Below, piece by piece: positions 8,401 to 17,212 of a DNA stretch of 64,000 nucleotides. How positions within the stretch are numbered: the first letter of the stretch is position 1; each line of letters starts with the position of its first letter. A model generated the notes under the pieces. The model worked only from the letters and a program-made list of their open reading frames with translations. It was not told the origin of the DNA and ran no database searches. Location of the stretch: positions 62,001-126,000 of the forward strand of contig JAVBOW010000002.1 of NCBI GenBank assembly GCA_031550125.1, given 5' to 3'. This DNA is from JAVBOW01 sp031550125 (GTDB lineage: Bacteria; Bacteroidota; Bacteroidia; Bacteroidales; Rikenellaceae). A program made the position numbers and the translations under genes.

Positions 8401-9282
8401 TTAATACAGGTGTATGTCTTTGGAATTCATATTAATAAACTTATTTACCGACAGCATGGTGAACGTCACCGATATAAGTATGCCGCCCGCCAGCATCGCG
8501 CCCAATATGGCGGCCAGATGGGTGTTGCGCAGCATCAGCGTCATATTAGGCAACCCCTCGTGCAACCCGGCAACCATTATAAGGAACATGGCTCCGGCTA
8601 TCAGCGCGGCGTATATACCCTGTACGGCGGCCTTGCGTACGAACGGACGGAGGATAAATCCCCGGGTGGCCCCCACCAGCTTCATCGTGTTGATTATATA
8701 TCGCCGCGAATATATCGCCGCGCGTATGGTGTTGCGCAACAACACCACCGAAATGACCATCAACCCGCCGCCGAAAAGCGCCAGCACCCAGATGAATTTG
8801 CGGATATTGGCGTTTATCTGCTCCATGACGGTACGCTGATATACCAGTTCGTCCACCCCGCTCCACGCCTTTACCTCCGTCTCGAACGCTTCGAGCGAGG
8901 CTTTGTCCGAATGGTCGGTACGCATGCTCACGCGATAGCTGTCGGGCAGGGGGTTGGTCCCGAGGAACGATTTGAAATCGCTGCCTATATATTGGCGGAA
9001 CTCCTCGGCGGCCTCGTCCCTTGTGACGAGTACGGCCTGCTTTACCGACGGATGGTTGGCCAGGCGCGCCCCTACGCCCTCAAGGTCTTCCTTGGCAACC
9101 CCCTGGCGCAGCATCACGTTCACGGTGAAACTCTCCTTCATGCGATCGGTGGCGGATATGGCCGTGACTATAAGGTAGCTCATCGTACCTATCAGGAAAA
9201 GCACCAGGGCCACGCTCACCGTGGATATGGCATACGAGCTGCGTACTTTGCGCTTCAGTTGCCGGGTGTTATCTTTTGCCAT
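8401..9282 (-). CDS. ftsX: Cell division ABC permease FtsX
   Basis: A 293-residue FtsX-type permease: a cytoplasmic N-terminus, one transmembrane helix (about 20-42), a periplasmic domain, then three helices in the C-terminal half. With FtsE, FtsX transmits ATP hydrolysis to periplasmic cell-wall hydrolase activators at the septum. No ftsE is in the window, which is common in Bacteroidota. It overlaps the end of the YfhO-like gene by 14 bp. Confidence 0.93.
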   Translation of the reverse strand: MAKDNTRQLKRKVRSSYAISTVSVALVLFLIGTMSYLIVTAISATDRMKESFTVNVMLRQGVAKEDLEGVGARLANHPSVKQAVLVTRDEAAEEFRQYIGSDFKSFLGTNPLPDSYRVSMRTDHSDKASLEAFETEVKAWSGVDELVYQRTVMEQINANIRKFIWVLALFGGGLMVISVVLLRNTIRAAIYSRRYIINTMKLVGATRGFILRPFVRKAAVQGIYAALIAGAMFLIMVAGLHEGLPNMTLMLRNTHLAAILGAMLAGGILISVTFTMLSVNKFINMNSKDIHLY

Positions 9283-11680
9283 CTCTTTTACGGGTTAACA
9301 TGGTTATTGCGGCCGCCGCGGCAACCCACAGCAATATAAGTATCGAACTGGCCAGCGTGATGCCGGAGAGCAGTCCGAAATGCGGTATCCTGAAAGAGAA
9401 CTCCACCGTATGGTCGCCGGCGGGCAGTACGGCTGCGCGGAGCAGGTAGTCGGCGCGGAAATAGTCCATAGGCTCACCGTCCAGGGTGGCGCTCCAGCCG
9501 TCTTTGTAATATATCTCCGAAAAGACGGCCAGACGAGAAGACGATGCGGAATATCTATAGGTCAACCTGTTTACGCGGTAATCTACGAGTGCTATGGTAT
9601 CTCCCTGCGTTTGGCCGCATGCGTCTGCCTGCGCCTTTTCCGCCGCGGCCCTGTCGCGCTCGTCTATCACGGCCGTGGTCTTGAGGTCGTTCGCGCCGAG
9701 GGCGGAAAGCTCGTCGTCGGGCGTGGAGGTGTAGACGGCCTTGTCCACGAACCACGCCGCGCCGTTGGCCCCGGGGTTGTAACCGGCCTGCGGCGGCGCG
9801 CCCTGCTCTCCTGGGGTTATCGTATATCGGGTGTTGAGCATATTGTACACCTGCATGTCGCCTTGCGAAAGGTAGCGGTCTATTATATCCTGGTAACGTC
9901 TCAGTTTGGCTCCGTGATATCCTCCCACGGAGCGGTGGAAATATGACGTGGTGGCGTCGTTGAAAGTGCTTACGGCAAAGTTGGCCACCCTGTATCCCGG
10001 CGTCGTGTCGGCCATTATGTCCATGTCGGCCTGCGTGGGTTTGAGCTGCGTGTTTCGTACCGGGACGAAAGCGCTGTGCGGCAGATAGCGCATATCTACC
10101 GGGATCATGTCGGCGCACACCAGCACTCCCAGGGCCGTCAGCGCATAGCCGCGCTTCATCTTTCCGGAAGTGTAGAGCCACAGCACGAGCCATGTCAGCG
10201 CCACGAAAAACAGCGATCTGAAAGCGTCGGCGCGCAGCATCGACGCCCTTTCGTCGCGCATGGCCGCCGCCACGTCTTTCGGCAGGCTGGTGTCCACCGG
10301 GGCGGAGAAGTCGAATATGCCGCCGCCGAAAAGCAGGAAGAACAGAGCCGTGCCGCCCAACAGGTAGAGCGTATGGCGCAGCGGCCTCTGTATGGACTGC
10401 GCGTCGTAGCCGCCTTTCCATACCTTATAAAGGAACATTGCGCCCATGGCCGGAACGCTCCACTGCACTATAACCAGTATCATCGATACCGTACGGAACT
10501 TGTTGTAACCCGGGAAGAAATCGAAGAACAACCGGGTGAACCACATCATATTACTTCCCCAGGCCAGCATCACCGCCACGGCCGAGACGGCCAACAGCCA
10601 CCATTTGTTGCGTCCGCCGAGGGTGAAAAGCCCGGCGACGGCCAGAAATAGCGCCACTGCGCCCAGGTACGTGGGGCCGTTGGTTATTGGCTGTTCGCCC
10701 CAGTAGGCCGGAAGCTGCCCGGCCATGCCTTCGGCGCCGTAGCGTCCGAGCGATTTGGCCACCACTCCGTCGCTGGAGAAGCCGCCCATGGACGATCCGC
10801 CCATCAGGTCGGGTATGAATGTGTTCAGGCTCTCCGCCACGCCGTAACTCCATCCCGTGGCATATTCCAGGTCGAGTCCTCCTCCGTTATCCGCCTGGGC
10901 GAGTTCGGATCCTCCCCGCGTGGTGAGCTTGGAGTGCTGTTGTACACTGTAAAGCACAATGAAGTTCGACCCTATGGCCAGCGCGCCGGCAAGCAACAGC
11001 GCCCCCGTCACGGCGGCGAAACGCGCCAGGGCCTTTTCCCGCGCCGCCGCGACCAGTTCATTGATCCACAGAGCCAGGAGTATAAATCCGAAATAATACG
11101 TTATCTGGGCGTGGTCGGCCCCTATTTCTATCGATGCGAACAGGGCGGCCAATCCGGCTCCCAGCCACATGTTGCTATGGAAAGCGTACCACACCGCCCC
11201 CACTAACAGCGGGGCGTATGCCGCCGCCACCATTTTCGTTATGTGGCCAGCGCCGATTATTATAAGGAAATAGGTCGAAAGCCCGTAAGCCAGCGAAGGG
11301 ATTATACCTACCCATGGGTCTATGCCGCAGAGCATGGTCATAATGAAGAAGCAAAGCATCGCCAGGAAGATGAGAGAGGCGGGCGAGGCCAGCTTCTCCA
11401 CGGCGCGGACGGCGTTACGGATCACGGTAGACCCACGGTCGAAAGATATCAGGTAGGCCGGCATGCCCGAGAACATCCTTCCGGCCCATTGCGGATCCTC
11501 GCCGTAAGCCTGCTTGTGCTGCGCTATATCCTGTCTCATACCCTCGTATTGCGTCACGTCGTGCATGTTCAGGCGGCGTCCCTCTACCATGGGCGAAAAA
11601 TATACGAGGCACACCCCCAGGAAGGCGGCTATGCCTGTCAGGATGGGCATAAGGCCCGCGGGGTATTTAGATCCGTTCAT
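9269..11680 (-). CDS. YfhO-like large polytopic membrane protein
   Basis: A 803-residue protein with about a dozen hydrophobic helices in the first two thirds and at the C-terminus, and a soluble segment (about 560-760) between them. The start MNGSKYPAGLMPILTG at 11680 is chosen because the helix begins right after it; an upstream open extension overlaps the divergent promoter. It resembles the YfhO family, some Firmicutes members of which are GT-C-fold glycosyltransferases acting on lipoteichoic acid. The substrate here is unknown; YFSPMVEGRRLNMHDVTQYE near the first loop could be the acidic GT-C loop. First gene of the ftsX-uppP-truB unit. Confidence 0.8.
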   Translation of the reverse strand: MNGSKYPAGLMPILTGIAAFLGVCLVYFSPMVEGRRLNMHDVTQYEGMRQDIAQHKQAYGEDPQWAGRMFSGMPAYLISFDRGSTVIRNAVRAVEKLASPASLIFLAMLCFFIMTMLCGIDPWVGIIPSLAYGLSTYFLIIIGAGHITKMVAAAYAPLLVGAVWYAFHSNMWLGAGLAALFASIEIGADHAQITYYFGFILLALWINELVAAAREKALARFAAVTGALLLAGALAIGSNFIVLYSVQQHSKLTTRGGSELAQADNGGGLDLEYATGWSYGVAESLNTFIPDLMGGSSMGGFSSDGVVAKSLGRYGAEGMAGQLPAYWGEQPITNGPTYLGAVALFLAVAGLFTLGGRNKWWLLAVSAVAVMLAWGSNMMWFTRLFFDFFPGYNKFRTVSMILVIVQWSVPAMGAMFLYKVWKGGYDAQSIQRPLRHTLYLLGGTALFFLLFGGGIFDFSAPVDTSLPKDVAAAMRDERASMLRADAFRSLFFVALTWLVLWLYTSGKMKRGYALTALGVLVCADMIPVDMRYLPHSAFVPVRNTQLKPTQADMDIMADTTPGYRVANFAVSTFNDATTSYFHRSVGGYHGAKLRRYQDIIDRYLSQGDMQVYNMLNTRYTITPGEQGAPPQAGYNPGANGAAWFVDKAVYTSTPDDELSALGANDLKTTAVIDERDRAAAEKAQADACGQTQGDTIALVDYRVNRLTYRYSASSSRLAVFSEIYYKDGWSATLDGEPMDYFRADYLLRAAVLPAGDHTVEFSFRIPHFGLLSGITLASSILILLWVAAAAAITMLTRKRDGKR

Positions 11681-11719
11681 ATCCAAGGGAATGTTTATCC
11701 GGACAAAAGTAGTAAAAAA

Positions 11720-11750
11720 TTTGACGATACCGGAAAATGGCGTACTTTTG
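11720..11750 (+). promoter_or_regulatory. Near-consensus promoter for the polyprenyl/GT-C/GtrA/flavoprotein operon
   Basis: TTTG at 11720-11723, a 19 bp spacer and TACTTTTG at 11743-11750 fit the Bacteroidota consensus exactly. It lies in the divergent spacer next to the YfhO-like gene. A start site near 11757 leaves only a short leader before the TTG codon at 11772. Confidence 0.85.
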
Positions 11751-11771
11751 CTAACCGCAAAACGATTCGCA

Positions 11772-12755
11772 TTGCCTTTACTGGATAACATACGCAGGCC
11801 CGTCGAGGGGCAGATGGCTCTTTACGAAGATTATCTGCGCGACATGCTGTCGGGTTCGGCGCCCGAGATAGCCTCCATGGCCGGCTACGTTATGGCCGCC
11901 AGGGGCAAGGCCGTGCGTCCGTTGATCGTCATGCTTTCGGCCGGACTTTTCCCCGATTCCCCCGGGAAAGATTCGCGCAGTCGCCTGGGCGCCACCCTTG
12001 TCGAGATGGCGCACAACGCCTCGCTCATCCACGACGACGTGGTGGACAGGGCCTACATCCGCCGCTCGTCGCCTTCGGTCAACGCCCTTTGGGGCGACCA
12101 TCTGGCCGTCCTGCTGGGCGATTATCTGTTGGCGCGCTGCTTCTCGGAGGGCATAGCCTCGGGACAGACCGATATAGTGGAACGCGTGAGCCGTTCGCTC
12201 TACCTGCTCTGCGAGGGCGAAGTTATCCAGAGCCGCCAGAGCGACCGCCTTGAAATGACGCGCGAGATCTACCTCGACATAACGCGGAAAAAGACCGCAC
12301 TGCTAATATCGACGGCCTCGGCCGTGGGTGCGGTGGCGGCCTCCGCCCCGCAGGAAGACGTAGACCGTATGGCCCTCTACGGCGAGATGCTCGGCATGGC
12401 CTTCCAGATACGCGACGACATCCTCGATTACGCTCCCGCCTCGCAGACGGGCAAGCCCGCCATGGGCGATCTGCGCGAGCGCAAGATAAACATGCCCCTG
12501 CTGGCCATAATCGAGAAGGCATCCGCCGCCGAAAGGCGTACGCTGCTCGGCAAACTGTCCGACGTACGCCGCAATCCGTCCAACGTCGAGTACCTACACC
12601 GCGCGGTGGTCGAGGGCCGAGGCATAGAGGAGGCGTCCGCCTCCATGGAACAATATCTCTGCCAGGCCCGCTCGGCCCTGGCCGCCTACCCTACCTCGGA
12701 ATGCCGCGAGTCGCTCGCGGCAATGTGCGATTACGTGGCCGGAAGGGAAAAATAG
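11772..12755 (+). CDS. Polyprenyl diphosphate synthase
   Basis: About 327 residues. Trans-prenyltransferase fold with the first Asp-rich motif in LIHDDVVDRA and the second in FQIRDDILDYA. It elongates allylic diphosphates with isopentenyl diphosphate, typically for the menaquinone side chain. The start is set at TTG 11772 because LPLLDNIRRPVEGQM matches the conserved first helix and follows the promoter closely; ATG 11814 is the alternative and would remove that helix. The second Asp motif reads DDILD, usual for long-chain enzymes. Followed after 13 bp by the GT-C gene, which suggests the product may also serve as a sugar carrier. Confidence 0.92.
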   Translation: MPLLDNIRRPVEGQMALYEDYLRDMLSGSAPEIASMAGYVMAARGKAVRPLIVMLSAGLFPDSPGKDSRSRLGATLVEMAHNASLIHDDVVDRAYIRRSSPSVNALWGDHLAVLLGDYLLARCFSEGIASGQTDIVERVSRSLYLLCEGEVIQSRQSDRLEMTREIYLDITRKKTALLISTASAVGAVAASAPQEDVDRMALYGEMLGMAFQIRDDILDYAPASQTGKPAMGDLRERKINMPLLAIIEKASAAERRTLLGKLSDVRRNPSNVEYLHRAVVEGRGIEEASASMEQYLCQARSALAAYPTSECRESLAAMCDYVAGREK

Positions 12756-12768
12756 CTATATTTACGGA

Positions 12769-14328
12769 ATGATAAAAGTAAACCATACCGCCGTCGTCTG
12801 CAACGTGGTGACAATAGCCGTTTTCGCCATGATATTCACCTGGGTGTTCAACCCGAAGGTGGATCTGGGGGGCGACAACTGCACCTACTACATGTACGCC
12901 ACCTCGATAGCCCGCGGCGAGGGATGTTCCGACATCACCACGCTGGGCCATCCTGCGGCCAACTCCTTCCCTCCCGGCTATCCTTTGCTCATGGCCCCGC
13001 TGAGGGTATTGACGGACAGCGTCATCGCCCAGAAGATCCTTAACGGGCTGTTCCTGCTTTCGGCGGCGCTGCTTTTCGCCCTCTTCATCCGCCGTAACCT
13101 GCCGAATCCCTATTTGGGGCTTGTGGCGGCGCTGATGATGGTATCCAATTACCGCGTCCTTCAATTCGCCACCATCATGATGAGCGAGATGTCCTTCGTG
13201 TTCTTCTCTGCGCTAATACTGTGGCTGCTGTATAAGTTCGACAATCGCGACAAGGAAGGCGCGTGGTGGCGCGACCCCTACCTCTGGCTGCTTGTGCTGT
13301 GCGCCGGCTACGCCTACCAGATACGTACCCAGGGCGTCACTATAGCCGTTGGCGTAACCGTGTGGATGGCTGCTACGGGACGCTGGAGGCAATCGCTGGC
13401 GTTTGCGGCGGGCGTGGCCCTCAGTACGGTACCCTGGACGTTGCGCAACGCCTTCCACGGCCTGTCGAGCCGTTACGCCGACCAGATATTCATGGTAAAC
13501 ATGTGGAGACCGGAGGAAGGATATATCTCGGCCGGCGATTTTTTCGCCCGGGGAGTGGAAACCCTCGGCATGCTCATATCGCAAGCCCTGCCCAACACCG
13601 TAGCGCCCTATATGGCCGTAGACTATGCGACGCCGGCGGGCGGCGGGCTATGGGCGGCGGGAATAATTCTCGCGGGAATCATCGCTTTCGGCTTTTGGCA
13701 ATACAGGCGCTATTTCTGGTTCTTCCTCCCGTACACCGCGGCCACCTTCGCCATAATCTGCCTGTGGAGCGCCCCGAGCGAGAACCGTTACCTGGTGACG
13801 CTCGTCCCCGTACTCGAACTGGGACTGGCTACGGGGCTGTGGAAGATATGCTCCGTCGCGCTCGGCGCCGTTAAGCGCGGGGCCGTGTTCAACCCCCTGT
13901 GGATACTTCTGCCGGTGGCCCTTACCGCCGCCGGACAACTTAAATACGTGGCCGAAGAGTCGCGTGCGCCGATACCGCCACCTTACGCCAACTATTACCG
14001 CCTGGCCCGTTACGTCAAAGCCGAGATAGGCCCCCAGGCCGTGGTGTGCTGCCGCAAGGGATCGCTCTTCTACATCTATTCCGGCGGGCTGACATGCCCC
14101 TACAAAAACACCCTCGACCATGCCGAGCTGATACGCGGGCTGATAGCCCAGCGGGCCGACTACGTGGTGTTGGAGCAGCTGGGCTACGCCTCAACCCCGC
14201 GCTACCTGCTCCCGGCCCTGGTCAATAACAGCGAACTTTTCCCGATAGTAAAAAGTTTCGACAATCCCGAAACCTACCTGCTGAAATTCGACCGCGCGGC
14301 GGCCGAGGCTAAATTCGGACGGGAATGA
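12769..14328 (+). CDS. GT-C fold (ArnT/PMT-like) membrane glycosyltransferase
   Basis: A 519-residue polytopic protein. After the first helix (about 8-28) comes VFNPKVDLGGDNCTYYMYA, an acidic luminal loop typical of GT-C enzymes that use polyprenyl-phosphate sugars, then TTLGHPAANSFPPGYP and about nine more helices. A soluble C-terminal segment begins near 405. The overlap ATGA with the GtrA gene points to translational coupling. Acceptor and sugar are not deducible. Alternative: a family member of unknown function annotated only as glycosyltransferase family 39. Confidence 0.8.
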   Translation: MIKVNHTAVVCNVVTIAVFAMIFTWVFNPKVDLGGDNCTYYMYATSIARGEGCSDITTLGHPAANSFPPGYPLLMAPLRVLTDSVIAQKILNGLFLLSAALLFALFIRRNLPNPYLGLVAALMMVSNYRVLQFATIMMSEMSFVFFSALILWLLYKFDNRDKEGAWWRDPYLWLLVLCAGYAYQIRTQGVTIAVGVTVWMAATGRWRQSLAFAAGVALSTVPWTLRNAFHGLSSRYADQIFMVNMWRPEEGYISAGDFFARGVETLGMLISQALPNTVAPYMAVDYATPAGGGLWAAGIILAGIIAFGFWQYRRYFWFFLPYTAATFAIICLWSAPSENRYLVTLVPVLELGLATGLWKICSVALGAVKRGAVFNPLWILLPVALTAAGQLKYVAEESRAPIPPPYANYYRLARYVKAEIGPQAVVCCRKGSLFYIYSGGLTCPYKNTLDHAELIRGLIAQRADYVVLEQLGYASTPRYLLPALVNNSELFPIVKSFDNPETYLLKFDRAAAEAKFGRE

Positions 14329-14747
14329 CGCCTGACTTGTTCAAACGCCCGTCGGACGACGTACGCATACAGCTGCTGCGTTACTTCGTCGTCGGCGGTA
14401 CGGCCTTTGCGGTGGACTTCGGGTTGCTTTGGCTGTTGACCGAGTCCGCCGGGCTGCATTACGTCCTCTCTGCGGCGCTGGCCTTCACGGCCGGGCTGAC
14501 GGTCAACTACGCGCTGAGCGTTATATGGGTCTTTAACAGACATGCGTTGCGCAGCCGCGCGGCGGAATTCGCCCTGTTCGCCGTGATAGGCGTAGTGGGG
14601 CTGGGATTGAACGAGGCCATCCTGTGGGGACTCACGGAATGGGCCGGAGTACATTACCTCGCCTCGAAGACGGTGGCCGCAGCCGTGGTTTTCGCATGGA
14701 ATTTCACCGCACGCAAATATATGCTTTTCAATGGAGGATCGAAATAA
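14325..14747 (+). CDS. GtrA family membrane protein
   Basis: A 140-residue protein with four hydrophobic helices and the family opening IQLLRYFVVGGTAFAVDFGLLWLL and a central AFTAGLTVNYALSVIWVF. GtrA proteins are associated with export or flipping of polyprenyl-phosphate-linked sugars, or act as accessory factors for them. It overlaps the GT-C gene by 4 bp and the flavoprotein gene by 17 bp, so the three are translated together. Confidence 0.93.
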   Translation: MTPDLFKRPSDDVRIQLLRYFVVGGTAFAVDFGLLWLLTESAGLHYVLSAALAFTAGLTVNYALSVIWVFNRHALRSRAAEFALFAVIGVVGLGLNEAILWGLTEWAGVHYLASKTVAAAVVFAWNFTARKYMLFNGGSK

Positions 14748-16233
14748 CAAACCTGTGGCGCTGATAATAGGCGCCGGCCCCGCGGGCCTGACGGCCGCCC
14801 TCGAGCTGGTACGTCGCGGCGGCGCGCGTCCCGTCGTCGTGGAGCGCGAGGCGCTGGTGGGCGGCATATCGAAAACCATAACCTACAAGGGCAACCGCAT
14901 GGACCTGGGCGGCCACCGCTTCTTCTCCAAGTCCGACGCCGTGATGGAGTGGTGGAGAGGTATAATGCCCGCCGAAAGCCCCGCCCACCCGGCATCGGAA
15001 GAGGAGAATGTGATGATGGTACGCAACCGCATATCGCGCATCTACTTCCTGCGCAGGTTCTTCGCCTACCCCATATCGCTCACATGGCAGACGCTCCGCA
15101 ACCTCGGTCCGCGGCGCATAGTGAAGATAGGCTTCAGTTATCTGAAAATAAGGCTGTTCCCCATAAAGCACGAGCGCAACCTCGAGGATTTCTATATCAA
15201 CCGCTTCGGGCGCGAACTCTACGAGACGTTCTTCCGCGACTATACGCGCAAACTGTGGGGCGCGGAATGTTCCGAAATAAGTCCCGAGTGGGGTGCGCAG
15301 AGAGTCAAGGGATTGTCCGTGGGTAAAGCCGTAATGCACATGCTGTCGCGGCGCAGTCGCGGCGGCGACGTGGCGCAGAAAGGCACCGAGACTTCGCTTA
15401 TAGAGAAATTCCTCTATCCCAAGCGTGGCCCGGGGCAACTATGGGAACTGGTGGCGGATGAAGTGCGAGCCGCGGGCGGCGATATAATGATGCGGAGCCG
15501 CGTGACGGGCCTGCACGCCGAAGGCAACCGCATAACGGCCGTGACCGTGGAGGACGGCGCAGGCGCGCGCAGCCGCCTGGAGGCCGACTACGTCATCTCC
15601 ACCATGCCCGTGTGCGAACTCATCGCCGCCATGGACGCCCCCGTGCCGGCCAACGTCAGGGAGGTGGCCGCGGGACTGGTCTACCGCGATTTTATGACGG
15701 TGGGCCTGCTATTGAGGCGTATGAATCTGGCCGAAGGCAAATATTATCCCGACACGTGGATATATATCCAGGAGAGGGACGTCAACGTGGGACGCGTACA
15801 GATATTCAACAACTGGAGTCCCTATATGGTCGCCGACCCCGGGACGGTATGGCTGGGCCTCGAATATTTCGTCGACCGAGGAGACCGTTTCTGGAACATG
15901 TCCGACGGGGAATTCATAGCCATGGCGACGGACGAAATGGAGAGGATAGGCATGATATCGAAAGCCGAAGTGCTTGACGCCACCGTGGTGAGGGTAGAAA
16001 AGGCTTATCCCGCATACTTCGGCTCATACCCCCGCATGCAGGAGATAAGGGAATACGCCGACACGTTCGAAAACCTTTTCCTGGTTGGCCGCAACGGAAT
16101 GCACAAATACAACAACCAGGATCATTCGATGCTCACGGCAATGGCCGCCGTGGACAACATCCTCTCCGGAAAGACCACCAAAGATAACATCTGGCAGATA
16201 AACACCGAGCAGGAGTACCACGAAGAGAAATAG
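14731..16233 (+). CDS. FAD-dependent oxidoreductase, UDP-galactopyranose-mutase-like
   Basis: A 500-residue protein with an N-terminal dinucleotide-binding motif (ALIIGAGPAGLTAALEL, 10-26), then VVEREALVGGISKT and GGHRFFSKSD. A segment near 165-180 reads ELYETFFRDYTRKLWG, close to the (FF)xxYTxKxWG motif of UDP-galactopyranose mutases, and GMHKYNNQDHSM near 453 recalls the C-terminal substrate/FAD region. It is longer than typical mutases (about 370-400 residues), so pyranose-furanose mutation is only a plausible reaction; other flavin chemistry on a lipid-linked sugar is possible. Last gene of the polyprenyl/GT-C/GtrA operon; its stop is 8 bp from the convergent glsB-like stop. Confidence 0.85.
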   Translation: MEDRNNKPVALIIGAGPAGLTAALELVRRGGARPVVVEREALVGGISKTITYKGNRMDLGGHRFFSKSDAVMEWWRGIMPAESPAHPASEEENVMMVRNRISRIYFLRRFFAYPISLTWQTLRNLGPRRIVKIGFSYLKIRLFPIKHERNLEDFYINRFGRELYETFFRDYTRKLWGAECSEISPEWGAQRVKGLSVGKAVMHMLSRRSRGGDVAQKGTETSLIEKFLYPKRGPGQLWELVADEVRAAGGDIMMRSRVTGLHAEGNRITAVTVEDGAGARSRLEADYVISTMPVCELIAAMDAPVPANVREVAAGLVYRDFMTVGLLLRRMNLAEGKYYPDTWIYIQERDVNVGRVQIFNNWSPYMVADPGTVWLGLEYFVDRGDRFWNMSDGEFIAMATDEMERIGMISKAEVLDATVVRVEKAYPAYFGSYPRMQEIREYADTFENLFLVGRNGMHKYNNQDHSMLTAMAAVDNILSGKTTKDNIWQINTEQEYHEEK

Positions 16234-16240
16234 GCCCGCG

Positions 16241-17149
16241 TCACAACCTGCGGGTGTGGCGCTCGGTCTTCTGAGGATAGATGTCCTCTATGGTTATCAG
16301 TATGCCCGTCTCCTCCACGTCCCCGAAATCGGGGTTGCACACCGTGCCGAAAACTTTCATCGATGGAGACAGGTTCATGTATGAATTTATCAGCGGGGGG
16401 ACGTTCTCGTTGCGCGCGCGGATTTCGCGCACCAATATCTTGTAATCCTCCTGGTAATCCGCTCCGCAGAATAGGGCCGCGAGCGCCTCGCGGTCCATAT
16501 CAAGCTCTATCGGATATATCGGCTCCACGAGGTGGTCGCCGTCGGGAAAATATTTTTGCAGGAAGTAGACGAGTATATTCCTGGCCGCGCGGTTATAGTC
16601 GCCGTACATGGTGACCTTGCCAAGGAAATACTTCGCGCAAGGGTTGTAGACCATCAGCGCGCCCAGGCCGTCCCACAGGTTGTCGAGTGCGTATATCCCC
16701 TTGGGGCTGGTGCGCGTACCCTGGTACATCGGCTGTACGAACGACCGTCCAAGTTCAATGGTGTAAGGAAGGTACTCGCGGCGGAATTTATCGCTGAAAC
16801 GGAAATAATGCTCCGTTGAGAGATGCTCCGGATGCTCCGACCGCGATATTATATAACGGTATCCGCCCACTATCTCTCGGGCCGCGGGATCCCACACTAT
16901 CAACTGGTTGTAGCCCCCTTCGGCGGTATCGCCCTCATCTATGTCCACGGACGCCCCCGTGCCGCCTCCCGCATCGCGGAACGCCAGCTCCCTCAGGCGG
17001 CCTATCTCCTGCATTATGTTGGGGCTGTTTCGGGCCGTGACCACATATATGCGGTTACCGGCGTTGTTGGTGTGGCGCAACAGCCTCTCCGGGGTCAGTT
17101 CGCTCTCTATCAGATCCCTGCTTACGGGATTTATTATTGTTTCGGTCAT
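16241..17149 (-). CDS. GNAT-type N-acyltransferase, glycine-lipid synthase GlsB-like
   Basis: A 302-residue protein of the OlsB/hemolysin-type acyltransferase family. Visible features are RELAFRDAGGGTGASVDIDE, NQLIVWDPAAREIVGGYRYI and ELGRSFVQPMYQ, the usual core of enzymes that transfer a 3-hydroxyacyl chain from acyl-ACP to an amino acid. Start MTETIINPVS at 17149; the longer frame adds 18 residues. In Bacteroides thetaiotaomicron the GlsB/GlsA pair makes glycine lipids, and the adjacent PlsC-like gene here fits GlsA. Substrate assignment rests on that comparison. Confidence 0.83.
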   Translation of the reverse strand: MTETIINPVSRDLIESELTPERLLRHTNNAGNRIYVVTARNSPNIMQEIGRLRELAFRDAGGGTGASVDIDEGDTAEGGYNQLIVWDPAAREIVGGYRYIISRSEHPEHLSTEHYFRFSDKFRREYLPYTIELGRSFVQPMYQGTRTSPKGIYALDNLWDGLGALMVYNPCAKYFLGKVTMYGDYNRAARNILVYFLQKYFPDGDHLVEPIYPIELDMDREALAALFCGADYQEDYKILVREIRARNENVPPLINSYMNLSPSMKVFGTVCNPDFGDVEETGILITIEDIYPQKTERHTRRL

Positions 17150-17212
17150 TTCGGGGAGTTGGTGACTATGGATACAAATATACGCATTTCCCTGTAAAAA
17201 CAAAACTTGCGG

